Positions 1 to 13,400 of a DNA stretch of 64,000 bases are shown in pieces (the stretch's first letter is position 1; each line of letters begins with the position of its first letter). Below the pieces are notes generated by a model, which saw only the letters and a list, made by a program, of their open reading frames with translations, had not been told where the DNA came from and searched no databases. Source of the stretch: Haliclystus octoradiatus (Eukaryota > Cnidaria > Staurozoa > Stauromedusae > Haliclystidae); NCBI GenBank assembly GCA_916610825.1, contig OU744446.1, positions 29,154,445 to 29,218,444 on the forward strand. The letters are read 5' to 3'. The position numbers and the translations under genes are program-made.

Positions 1-185
1 GAAATCAACAACAAGAGCAGTTTGTTACTGTTTGACTTGACCGAACATCATTCCGATACAGATTTTTAGCAAGCTATAAGTGCTACAGAATCAACAAGCT
101 GATAGCTGATCAAAAATATATTTAAAGGGTGAATGATCAATGATACAATGGCAACTATTTGCATGAAATAAACTAATATATTTAC

Positions 186-295
186 CGCTTTAACTGAGTC
201 AAACTCGGCTGGAGAAGTCTCCTTTGTGTCGAAGCTAATCATAACAGGCTTCGGGCAGCCTTCCATAGTTGCTATGGCTTCTTTGCAATCCACAA
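186..295 (-). CDS. Possible internal exon of an unidentified gene running off the left edge
   Basis: A 110-bp minus-strand open segment has a TTATCAG acceptor on one side and an AAAGCG|GTAAAT donor on the other, giving phase 2 in and phase 0 out. It reads VDCKEAIATMEG, then CPKPVMISFDTKETS, then PAEFDSVKA. Its GC content is clearly higher than its surroundings, which suggests a real exon. The pattern of a helix with EA followed by KPVMISF loosely resembles the end of a PDZ-type domain, but this is a weak impression. The polypyrimidine tract before the acceptor is poor, and no neighbouring exon is visible. Treat it as a candidate only. Confidence 0.3.
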
Positions 296-299
296 CTGA

Positions 300-2007
300 T
301 AAGCTTTATCCTTTGAAGGGCTACATGATGTGCATAATTATGGTACTAGATCAAATTTCTCGTAAGCTAGTTGAATTTAATAATGCTTTCAGTTTATCTT
401 TCCGTCATTTCCTTACTTCCAAAAATATTTCGTTGCCTCTCGCCTTCCCCCTGCGTCATTCAATGTGAAGATGAGATAAAACATCACCATTCAAAATGTG
501 TACGTAGTCGGCGTCACGAAGAACAATATTTTTTAATTCTGTCTTACATAACATACTACAGGTAAATAACTTTCAGAGAATTTTTTATTATGTTCTTGGA
601 CAAACCTAAATGATAAAAACATCCTATTTTGAATAACAGGGTCAAAATAAAGCTTCCAATTTATGAATCTTTGGCAAAATGTAAGAAACTATGACGTATA
701 CATACTTAGTAGGTGATACTTTGTTCACTTTAGAGAAGCGATCCTCTGTCAAGCTGAAAACGAGGCAAACTTCCCATGGCTGACGATATTATCGTTTTTC
801 GTAATATTTTCTCCGGAGATTGTTCAAATTGTTAATAAAGGTAATAATTATAATAGGCTATGAATTCGTATAATATACTACATAATGATTAAGCTTGACT
901 TGTTCTTACAGTACTAGTCTGAGTTACTGTGATGTGCTCAGCTGAGGCTGAAAGTCCAACTCTTCACAGCCGGAATTATATAGTTTTATATTAATAGTTA
1001 GGCTATGTATATAATATATTAAACACGTTAGGCCTACTCATAGGCCTATTAACCCATTTCTCAAGTTGAGAGTCTCGAAAAGGGAATGGATCAGAGACAT
1101 ACAGCAGGTCAGCAGCTAAGAGCAGAGAATGCAGACTCCAGATTTGATGTCTTTGGCCAGGTTGACGGTTGACCTTGACCCAACATTAACATGCAGAGTA
1201 TGGCAGAGCAGCAGAGAGCTTCTCCTGCAAAACATATTTCTGGAATCCCTATTTTTAGGCCTACTATTTATCTCAAGAATATTCTTTTTCAGCCAGCATA
1301 GTTCAAGCAAAATTCTGTTAGATTGCCTGCAGGCAAATATTCCGTGGGCGCCCCCAGATATTGTCAAAAGCGCCCTTTCAGATCTTGTCAAAAGGCGAAG
1401 GTCAACTCAGAACACGGCCTTGACTTCATCTCAACATTAAATGATTTGAATTTCATATCATATTTTGGTTGCAAATAGATTGGTACAGAAAACAGTAGAA
1501 TGGCATACAAGAACATTGGGTATCCGGTCGTATTGTTCAATCGGGACATCGTCTATATTCTTTGTTTACAATAACGTCCAGTCGCAAAATACATTCATTA
1601 TCATTTCTGGCTGGTTTAATTAATCTAAAAATATATTTTTAAATTGATTACTTGGGGAGGTGATTGCATCAAATCAGATATTAATCATAAGATTTATAAT
1701 TTGACCAAAATATGCACTGGAAGTCCTGCAACAATCGCATGAGAATTTGAAAACAAATCAATGAAACTACAACGCTAAATAGACCAACGTAGGCCTACCG
1801 GTATTAGGCTACAAATTAATTTGAAGAAATTTTCAAAATAGAGATTTGACATAAGAAATTTCACAAGACCAAGTATGAAACAGGTGGTTTATACATCATT
1901 TACTTATAGTAATTTGACCAAACTTTAATTGGCCTTCATTGAATATCATTGCCCTTAAAAGAGTTATTCATGTTTTAAAATTTAAATTTATAGGCTAGGC
2001 CTATCAA
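300..2007. other. Non-coding stretch, no gene seen
   Basis: AT-rich DNA with no exon-like open segment supported by splice sites. It contains several copies of the palindromic octamer TAGGCCTA and related AGGCCTAC sequence. A somewhat GC-richer patch at about 1080-1440 is open in both directions, but shows no recognisable protein and no convincing splice sites. Confidence 0.5.
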
Positions 2008-2016
2008 TATAAACTG

Positions 2017-3066
2017 TAGCATGCGCGCAGACCCAAATCTCTTTTTTATGATTAGTAAGGTCTGCGTAATATCGACAGAAAGCATGCGCTGGGTGTAAGT
2101 TGGAGGGAGTGGCTGGAACGTCATTACACTTTGACTCCCGCTGTTCAACGTTGTTCAACTACAGACGGCGTCACAAACAGCATTTCTGCAAGTCCGATAT
2201 TCGTAAATAACAAAACTTTTCACAATCAAAATTGACACTTATTATTTGCGAAATAAGATGAGTTGATTCATAACCACCTTCAAATGATTAATACTAACTT
2301 AATACAACGTACCATTTCTGTTCACTAAGAAATAATCTAAGTTGTCCAATGTTTTTAATGCATTTGTTTTTGACAAAAAAAACTCAAAAATTGACATCGG
2401 TATTAAAACAATGATGAGAATTTGTCTTTCGTAAAGAAATATTTTTGTAATCCATTGCCATGGCGCAGCGAAAAAGATCCCGAGATTAAATCGTTCTATA
2501 TCTAATAAAATGATTTGTTCTTTTGATATTACCAATGACAAATTGTCTTTTACGACAAACACAAACACTATCCAAATGGAAGTCAGTATGTTGAAATCAA
2601 GTCTTTGTTGGCCGATGCTGTATGTAAAATAGCATGTCCCATCCTCCGTGAAAAGCAAATTAACAAGAAATCATTTTTCTCAATACACTATGTTCATTTT
2701 ACTAGGCCCTACAAATATAATTACAAAAAGTCTTTATTGAATAAAAAGGTCCGAGGTCTCCCTCGTAGGTCTACAAACTGAAACGAACACAAGCAGATGA
2801 TTTTATCGAAGAAGAACGACGTTTTATTATTCGGCTTGCGTGATCATACTTGAAAAGGAATGCGTCAAAACTTATATTTATCGACCAATCATGTTCTGGT
2901 TCTAGTTTTGGAGAACTCGCTAGCGATTGGCTGATGAACAATAGACAAACAATAGATTTCTCACGTTTCTGTCACTCTCTTTAATTCAGTCCAGCGCAAG
3001 CTTTCTGTCGATATTACGCAGAGCCTACTAACCTTAAAAAAAATATTTCGGTCTGCGCGCAGGCTA
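2017..3066. mobile_element. MULE-like non-autonomous DNA element with about 75-bp inverted repeats and a 9-bp target duplication
   Basis: The left end (TAGCATGCGCGCAGACC...) and the reverse complement of the right end (TAGCCTGCGCGCAGACC...) match over roughly 75 bases, including the shared internal block CTGCGTAATATCGACAGAAA. The element is flanked on both sides by the same 9 bases, TATAAACTG (2008-2016 and 3067-3075). Target duplications of about 9 bp are typical of Mutator-like elements. No transposase reading frame is visible, so this is a deletion derivative or MITE. A shorter diverged relative lies at about 31195-31480. Confidence 0.75.
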
Positions 3067-3076
3067 TATAAACTGT

Positions 3077-4391
3077 GGTTTTGATTTATTCAATATTGAA
3101 ATTAATAATATATAACTGTTATTAAATTTGCATGTTTTCAAAATGGGACGTTGTAATATTTGGTAGGACGTTCTCGGAAATCGACGACATCACCACTGGA
3201 CGACACAGCTGGGGACCAAAAATTGTGGCATACGCCTGTTCCTTTACAATTATAAATTCTGTTCCTCGTCAATAGAAGTCTGTATGCGCACTCAAGATTC
3301 CAAATACTTCTAAAAAACTACACTTAAAAATTCCAGCTTAGCAGACGTACCATCTCAATGATTTTAACTATAATTTTCCAGCTTGCCATGACATCTATTT
3401 CATGGCGTAACTTTGGCATTAGACTACATAATGTTTTGTTTAAACTGTTGATTCATACCGGTATATATGCTAATATAATATTTATTATCCAGTATGCTAA
3501 CAAACACAGTTGTAGACCATATTTCGGAAATATATAAATTGAGACATATGTGTTAACATTATATAAGTTTGATAAGTATCTACCTGCACTTCATATTCCG
3601 CCACATGCTCTGAACTGTTTACAGAATCACAGTTTGTAGAGAGTCAAATTTGAATTGAATGATAAACATGACAAGTTTGACAACCGCTTAATATCGCGTA
3701 ACTAATACTTTCACATAATTAATGTAACTGTTAGATTATACTGACATTTGTGAAATATAGATCTGCATATTCTGGTCTTTCTGCTTTGAATATAGCTTTC
3801 TCTGTTCAACTTCAATTGGAGGCACATGAAAGGGTGTCCCAACTCTTTTAAATAGATGGCTCTGGTTACTGCTGTGATGGTGCTTCTATGCTGGACTGGA
3901 ATACAGCATATGCTACGATATAATCCACTCAGAACAGTCTCTTGTGAAGATCATAAACATTCATAAATGTCGAACATTACTGAATAAAATTCTAAAGTAA
4001 CTTCGAATAATCCATAAGCGTTGAATGGCCTAATTTTCATGAACAGTTAAGGATTTCATGAACTCAACTAATTTCTCTTCAGGTTACAAACACACACAAA
4101 TTTGCAATTTGAATTATGTAACAGACTTAGATTGTATTATATCACATCATATCTACAAATCAAAATTTCATGCAAAACATTATGTAGAATGCCATGAAAT
4201 TAAATTGATGAAGTTTGGTGAGTTGGTATTTTTCTCTCACCACCATCTACTTAAAGAAACTGATCACTGTTTCAATTATACCTCAGACCATTACTTATCT
4301 AAGAAGACTAGAAATGTCTTATTATGTACTGTATTATAATCATTATAATGCGATGCTGTGATTTAACAGGAAGGATATCAATTTCTTACAG
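3077..4391. other. Non-coding stretch upstream of JMJD4
   Basis: AT-rich sequence without supportable exons. A 5' UTR or first exon of JMJD4 may lie here, because the first recognisable JMJD4 exon begins at a TTCTTACAG acceptor at 4383-4391 and reads openly back to that acceptor. I could not pick a specific upstream donor. Confidence 0.4.
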
Positions 4392-4409
4392 GGTGCAAGC
4401 AATTATAAA

Positions 4410-7400
4410 ATGGTCAATAGAGTTGGGAAAATATCATATGAAGAATTTGTGAGTGAATATTTGGAACCATGCAAGCCTTGTATTTTTGAAGCTTCTTTAA
4501 CTGAAACTTGGAAATGTAGAAAGGTCTGGGTTGAAGATGGAAATATCAACACTTCTTATTTTGCAGAAAAGTATGGTGAGTCAATCAAGTTGATATTCCT
4601 AATTGCTTATCTGTTTACAATAATCTGCTGCATGAAACGTGGTTATCGGGTCATTCCACAGGGAATCTGCCGTTTTTCGCCACCCCATCGTAAAATTTGA
4701 TAAAAAGATATGTACAGATACAACTCTTCGAGCTGAGTTCAAAAATGTTAATTTTAGATTCAATTTCGCAACAGTGTCAATTTTATCGCACTTCCAAGTT
4801 TGTAAAAATCGCTCTGTCTGCGTTGATCTAAACGCTTATATCTTATTGATTTGTTGTTCAAATTTCGCGATTTAAAAAGCATGCAGTACTTGAATAATTT
4901 ATCTAAATATCCAACGTAAATTTACTCGAATGATTTCAATTTTAATAGCGTAAAAAGTAAAAGCAAACCTTCTAAAGAACATATTACCTGGAAAGAATAT
5001 GAATTAATTTCGATGAATTTCAGACGGAAAGTTGTATCCTTCATAGTTCTACATATCTCCGTAGGTCATTATGTTTGTAAATTACAATCCGCAATGCTAT
5101 TTTAGATTTTGTGCAAAAATTCAATAATTTTCGTTTTCAGCTTGAGTGTTTTAGAGTCAGTAAATTCGGTGTCGTACCAACGCAAAGTGACTGTTTCACA
5201 CATTTTGGTTTACCCGCTTGATGTCATGAAGATTGCATAACCAATGTTGAGATGATTAAATTGTAGTGTCAAGTTATTAATGACGTAAGCTGTCGGCATG
5301 ACTGACTGAAACCCTGAGACTTGTAATAATAGATATTTGAGACTTATTCAGGTTCAGATTCAAAAGATTCAGTGTTCTTGGGAACCCCCTGAGACTTGTG
5401 ATATCTTTGAGTTCAGATTAAGTTTACTCACATATGGTTGTAGCCTATTATCTGTACGAATCCTACTTTCTATATTGTATATGTTGCATGTCATAACTAT
5501 TATGATACACCCCTCCTGTAATATACTCAACATATTCCACATTCTATAAATTATACAAAAACCCTACATGTTACCAAACTTTCTCACAATTCGGTATCTA
5601 GCCTGCCTCTATGAAAGTCAAAAATAAGGTTGTGAACTTGAAATGGCACACTGTTCATAAACTTTTTCATGAACAATTCAAGAACTGTTCATAAAAATGA
5701 ACGGTTTGACTCTCGTGAATTTTCAATTAATTGTTTGTGAAATTTCTGTAAAATTTCCCATCAAAATGCTTCTTGTTTAAGTATCCATATTTTATTAGAT
5801 CTACTGATCATGTTTTAATACTATTTTCTTTCTTTAGGAAATGAGATTGTCCCTATTGCTAACTGCAAAGCTCAGATTTATGACTCTCATGAGAAGATTG
5901 ATATGACCATGGCTGATTACATTAGATACCTTGGCAACAGGAAAAGTAAGAACTTGATAAAGTCTATTTAGTATGCTATACAGTCAAATCTGTTATAACG
6001 GTCACCTCTATACAGTCGCTACCAGGGCTGTGGGTACTCGTTACAAAAGTAATTGATTACTGTAACTAAATACTTTTTTAGTAATTTTGATCTGTAGCTT
6101 AATCAATTACTTTTCTGAAAAAGTAATTTTATCAGATTTTATCAGTCATCGTTGCTATTTTTGGTGACGATAACAGATTACTTTTAATTTGTTGCCTAGC
6201 AATTACTTATTACTTTCTTTGTTTTGATTTGGTGAAAAATTAATTTGTTACTCTTAAAAACAATTTAAATAGCTTTGTGAAAAAGTATGATTTCCTAGCC
6301 TATCATTTTTGTAACACCAGCATATTTTAGGTTTACCTCCATTGATATTGCGTTGTGATATTAGATATCACATGTTTTGGTTTTGCTTTTAAAGTGTATA
6401 TCCTGGAAATTGGATGTTTGCTTCTTTGGAAAGAGAGACATTTTTGACTCATGGTTACGTAAGTATGAAGTGCCAAAAGGTTCACTACTACTTCTTGTTC
6501 GGCGCGGTACTTGTTTAGAGATTGCGTTACTTGTTTTGGAGATCCCGTTACTTCTCTTTGCGATCGCGCTACTTGTTTTGAGATCTCGTCACTTCTTTTG
6601 GCGATCGAGATACTTGTTCAGAGTTTCCGTCACTTGTGAGAGAATCACGTCACATACAAATTTTAAAGATAATCATAGCCGTGACAATTACAGTTAGGGG
6701 TGATTTATTTCAAGATTTTAGCTCTTAATCGTAGATAATAAGGATTCGGTAAAAATGTAACACAGTGAATAATGTGCGAAAAATTTTCATTTACGACCTT
6801 TTAATTTATAAGTGTCGACTTTCATTTATAAATTATTAGACTATAGAACTGACACAAAGATGATATGTTTGCTTACAATAGACTTATATTGGTCCCACAT
6901 TCATGGATATTTGTAAATTTTATCAAAGGAGAAATTTCAACTGAAGAATCAAAAGAGGATCAGCTACTTTATTTAAAAGACTGGCATTTTCAAAGGTAAT
7001 CAGATTGAAGTCTCTCTGTTGACATTTCATTGTAAACACCAAACAGATTTGTTTAAAAACAAAGAAGGCCTCTTCAGAGGGGTGCTTTATGCCTCAAATG
7101 TAGATATGCCCCCTGCTTATTGACGAATTCACTTTGATATGATATCTGAACACTGTTCAATTGTTACTTGTTTCTACTGATAAATGTGTTCTTGTATGAA
7201 CAAACTTATATCAGTTTCTCATATTTATTTTTAATTTATTTCTAGATCATTCCCTGGTCATGATATGTATTGTGTTGAAGAATATTTTTCATCGGATTGG
7301 CTGAATGAATATTCTGATCGGCGTTTCCCTGATGTTGATGACTACAGATTTGTATATATTGGACCAAAAGGATCTTGGTATTGAATCATGCTGTTTAGTT

Positions 7401-10400
7401 TTTAACTTTCATTAACTTTACAATAACATTGTGGTTTGTAATGTATTTGCACTATATATTACAGGACACCTTTCCATGCTGATGTGCTACGGTGAGTGCT
7501 AACGTTTTTAGTTCACCACTTCTTTATAGACTGTTCATGGACTGTGTTCATGCCGTATATAATGACCATAATATCAGCACATTATAAACATTTCATGACC
7601 AGTTGGATAAAAGTTCAGGAACGTTTAATCGGCTGTTTTTCATGAACTTTTTTATGAACTTTTCATGAAATTTCGACTATTTTAACATTTATTAACTGTT
7701 TATTTTACATTACAGTTCACACAGTTGGTCAGCTAATATATGCGGCCGTAAAAAATGGATACTTTATAAACCAGGAGATGAATTGAAACTCATGGATAAA
7801 AATGGTCATTTACCTTTCAACTGCTTAATGGATTCACAGAATTGTGTAGAACATATTGTTGTATATCAAGAAGCTGGTGAAATCCTCTTTGTTCCTAGGT
7901 GAGGCTGTATTGAGCATGTGTTGATAAGTATACATCTTTGATGATGATTTTTGGCATGTTTGGGGCTATCCTCTAAATATGTTTATCATTTTCAAGTAAT
8001 ACAATTGAAGTTGCTACAACGGCTACCTCTATAAAGCGGTCACCTTCACATAGCGGCCACTTAAGAAGGCTCAGATATATGTCTTGAAGCAATCACGTTA
8101 AGATATACTAATACAGTTTAAATTGGTATAACAATTACCTCTGTAAATAGGCCATCTGCTGCCTGCACATAGTGGTGACTTCAGTAATTCACCAATATCA
8201 TTATATTTTAGTGAACCCTGTAATCCGTTATAGGCCCATTTATATACATGTTTTTTATGTGGTTGTTGTATACAGGTTTCACAGTATAGAAATGTAGACA
8301 ATATCAACCTGCTGATGAAGGCACTCAGGCCAATAATTATTTCTTAAAGAGTTGCATTATTTGTTTAATGGAAATTAAAGGAAGAATAGTAAATCTATGC
8401 AACTTATTGATAAAACTCCAGGAATGACTTTCTGACTCCCAATAACGATCTAGCTTAAAATCGTGGTAACCAAAACAACGAAAGCCGCGATCAATTTCAA
8501 ATCATCAAATTTATGTTGTCTTTCTATTGATCTTCATACGTAACAAAATGTAGCCATTTGCCTTTCAACTGCTTAATGGATTCACAGAAATGTGTAGAAC
8601 ATGTTGAATATATCATCAGAATAATATCATCACTTTGCCTTTGCTCTTACTGTTTCAGTGGCTGGCATCACCAAGTTCATAACATAGTAAGTTTAGGCTA
8701 CTTCAAAAGCTACAGTACTCATGTTATCATTATCTTTGCTGATCAGTCACCTGCGTTGTTGGGTTAACCGTTATTTTATTAACACTGTTGTGTTCTTGGA
8801 ATCCAACAACCAGTGAAATTTGATATGGAAAATGAAAGCCATACAATTAATGCAGTTGAAACATGGTTGCAACAGTTATATTTTCTTCCGTAATGAGAAA
8901 CAGAAATAAAAAAATTGTAGCCTGTCCAAATCCGAACCACAATTGGAAAACAATGCTTCAAATGATATATAACTCAAATAAATGAATCAAAGATTAATCA
9001 AGTTTTACTGGTAAAACGTGACATTAATCAAGTTTTACTGGTAAAACTTGACTAATCTTTGTTTAATTTATAAACAATTCTACTTCACAATATCGTGCAC
9101 TCTCGTAAATGATTTGCATATTATTATTATTATTAATGTAGTAAAAATATTCTATACCTCAAATATCTTACTCGAACACCGACTGCAAAAACAACAGAAA
9201 ACTGGACTACACAAACACACTCATAAACTTTTGTTATAGATGATGTACAATATAGAACTTCAAATTCTATTTATTATTGATCTTCTTGGAATGTTGGATT
9301 CCAGACATTTTTTCTCAAATACCTTTATGACAAATATTTTTCTGCAAGCTGATTAGTTTTCTTTCAAAACATCTACATAGTACCGTATGCCATTTTTAGT
9401 GAATAGCTCTATCCTTGTAAAGTTCATGAATAGCTCATCAAAATGTCAATGAGAAACAGACCATTTAGCGTTTACGAACTAACTAATGAGCTGTTTATAA
9501 GGTGCTCATAAAGTTCATGAGCAGTTCAGGAACTCAACAAATCTGTCAATAGGAGAGGATTGGAGCCTACTAATAACACAGATAGGCATTCACTCGCTTA
9601 CACCTGATTTCCATTTGAGTTTGGAAACATCAAGGGATGCCAATGATTAAACACCTATTCTATGGGAAAGCAATCTGTCGTAAGCTGTCCAATGCAAAAG
9701 CGAGGCTCAATGCTGATCAAAATAGTCTTATTCAAAGGACTCTCCAGTGTCTGACAAAAGGTTTAGCCTTCTGGAATCTTAGAACATTTTCTTCTGAATT
9801 TTTGTTGATGTTTGACCTATAAATCAAAAAATTATCAATCTTCTGAATTTGCTCTAGCCTTCCCAGGTCTAGGATCCCAGGATCCCAAGTTTTGTTGAAC
9901 CCTTGGACTCATAATGAATATCATTAATCATAGTCATGCCCCTGCGAAAAACAGTTTAGGAGTTCATGAAGAGTTTATGAATGCTAAATGGCCCCAATCT
10001 TCACGAACAGTTCATAGACTTTCACAGACAGTTACCCTTCTGGGAAACAAATTATCAGATTGAAGCCTTTTGGGATTGGATTTAAAATATTTTCTAATTT
10101 TAGAGACTTGACTTACTTTCAAGCAAAATGACATGAATTTAACATCATAGAAAATATGAAATCCAAAAATCATAATTTTATACTAGTAAATAATCTTGAT
10201 GATTAAAAACTTTCATAAATTTTTGCTAGCTTTTTGGGACCCAGGTTTCGAGGATCCCGCACTTTGTATGACTGCCTGATCATAGAAAATTATAGATGAT
10301 CTAATCTGATAACCAATTGAACATTCATGGCAATAATGTGGAACAATATTACGTTTTAGATTTTATTCAGATTTGTATTTGTTTAATTTGACAGGAAGAT

Positions 10401-13400
10401 ACAATCTCGATTAATCATAATTGGATTAATTCCTACTGCCTCGTTAACACATGGGATCATCTAAAGAAAGAATTGAGAAAGGTAACATTTTACATAGATT
10501 TATTATTAAAAAAACAACAACTATATCTGAGCCCAATAAAGTTCATGGCTTCATTTTCACAAGCAGCTCATGAACTAATATAAACTGTTCCTGAAAACGT
10601 TTATGAATTGGAGCTATTTCATGCTATAATGAGCATACCACTCCATCAGCTAATCTTAGATTCCATTTGAATATTCTAGAAAGAAACGATGTGCCAGTTT
10701 GCATATACCGGTAACTTTAATATCATGATCTTTAAATACAGTATGAGTTGCAGCTCTTTCAGAATGGCCGTTGTAACAGATTTGACTGTATACCCATCTG
10801 GTTGAAATTCTCCATACTGAGAGTACGATAAAATGAATGATTTTGGGACTTGATATCCCAGAAAGCTAGCACAAATCCAGAAGGAAGGACTGAAAATAGT
10901 TGTATTCAAGGTTTTATTATCGAAGAAGAATCAGTTACTTTCTTTAATTTGGAAGAAAGTTGAAAAAAAAGTGCAGTTTTATCATATTCTGTTAACAATA
11001 TCCCCTAAACTCTAAAAGCTGAGAAAATGCTATGTTCTGTTTATACAGGAGCTGGTAAGTAATAATATGCTTCTTTACACATCATTGGTACCAAATACAA
11101 CATGCATACACAATATAAAATTATATGGGATAAAGGATATACAAATGCAATAGTTTATAGGAAGGAAGGATTGGAGTACTTTTTAATATAAGATCAATTA
11201 GATATAAGTTAATCTTAATTATTATTATTGACAATTGAGCAGATGTTTCTTTAACGTTTTCTTGTAAATTGAAAGGCTTAATTCACTGTTGATATTATAT
11301 GAAAGATGGTTCCCTTGCTGGATGTCACGGCAAACCAATGATAATGCGTGCCCTTTTCCAACAAAGAAATTTATCAACCGGAAAATTTGTAAGCAAAAAT
11401 TAAAATCGAGAAATGAGAAATATTTCATTGAACCCTACCCACATTAATATAATTGTAGTTTAAACAAAATTTAACAATGCACCATGAAAATATAACACCC
11501 ATTTTCATTTAAAAAGGTTGAAGAAGAGATTTCTGATTGCAAAGACATGGATGGATGGGATAGTCAATGTCAAGTAAGACAGCAATTACGTTACTATTAT
11601 GCCTATAGGAGCATAATCGTCAAATCTTTTACCCAAAAGTGACCTTTTTCAACTGGTATATAATGGGACTGAGAATGATCTAGAATCAATCAGTAGCTAA
11701 CTTAGAGCCAATCCAAAGAAAATAAATTACAAAAAAGTGTGCACCTGATCTAATCCCAGGCCCTTTTGTCAAGATTTAATAGGTCACCTAGAGACACAAA
11801 CGTGTTCAACAGGTTTGAAAAATTATTTTTGCATCTGGTCCGCTAGTGCATTTACTACAAATCTACTGCAAGCTTTTTAAATAAAATGAAAAATAAGAAA
11901 GTTATTTAACTTTGAAACTGCACATGATGGTTAATGTTTTTGTTCGAGTAACATTTGTTGTGATAACATTTTATTTTTCATTTTATTTTAAAAAAACTCG
12001 CCATACACTTGTAGCAAATGTACCAAGGTACCAGATGCAAAAACAACTTTTCAAAATCGGTTGAAACAGAATTTATACGTTTGTGTTTCTAGATGACAAC
12101 CTACTGAATCTTGACAAAAGGGCCTTGGACTAGATCAGCCACACTTTTTCATTGTTTCTTCTTGTATTATTGCCTCTACATTAGTTACTAATTGATTCAT
12201 AATTCCGTCATATACCAGTTGAAAAAGGTCATTTTTGGGTAAAAGATTTGACCACTATGCTGCCTGTAGATAATGTTTGATCAATTTAATAACATATCAA
12301 GGATACATTCAATAAGATAGTTTCCCACAGCCTATATTTATGAGTTATGAGTTTAGGTTTAAAATTATTTATATATCACTAAAGGTCCAACAAATGATTT
12401 TTCCATGCAGAAAGCTACATTTCTATCTGAAAATTTGCAAAAACATTCATACCAAATGGTCCTTACATTTAATATATCATTTTAAATTTTCTAATTTGTG
12501 AATTACAGTAGCAAGAAAATAGATCTATTTTCTTCCTTCTTTTGAGCTGCGTTTTAAAAACAGAATAGTCACATTTCTGAGTTTTGTCCAACCTTCCACA
12601 TCACATGTGATTATTAAAGGCAGAGGGTAGCTTCAATACAGGTTAATTGTCCCTGAATTTTGATTGCTATGACAAGATGTATCCTAAGTTACATTGGGAG
12701 ACCAAATTAATTTTGTTACTGTGTATGGTGATGCGAGTAATTTTATCATATGTTATGGATTGAATGAAGGTGTTTGAACTTTTGTTGATTCTAAAACCAC
12801 TTTTTAATGAATCTACTATACAAGTGGAAGGATTTACATTATGCAATCAATCTGCTACAACAATCATCAATCTGCTGTGAGTTAACCTCGTGTCTGTACC
12901 CCCTGTGGATATATCATGAGCAGTTCATGAACTGAGTGGTAAATGGCCCCATGAATCGCCAACTTAGTTCATGAACTACAGAAAAAGAAAAGGTCATACT
13001 ACCCCTGTAAAATGTTTATTAGTACATGATTTCGATGTAAGCTACAGCTCAGGTGAACATCTTATTAAGGGTTCATGGACCAGTTTATCAAATTTAAAAG
13101 TGTAATTCATGAACAGTTGGTGAGCATTTTTATGTGCCTTGAACTTTTGAATTATTTTTGCAGAGTATGGAAATGTACAACATTTATCTATTACTGGGTC
13201 TACACTGAATAATGAAACCTGTTATAGTGTCTCCACTTCTATATAGTGGACTGGACACCCTTGCAATGCCTAATATAGTATTCTAAATTGAAATAAACTC
13301 AATCGTATAAACAGGCCGTCTGCATATAGTTGTCAGTTTAACTACCTCTCATAGCTGGCTGTTATACACAGGCTTCATTGTATATAATGTTCACATATTT

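Noticed and set aside
1116-1440. GC-richer patch open on both strands
   Set aside because: No convincing splice sites and no recognisable protein; left as unexplained sequence.
2299-2658. 119-residue minus-strand frame inside the MULE-like element
   Set aside because: Hydrophobic AT-rich translation with no transposase or other signature.
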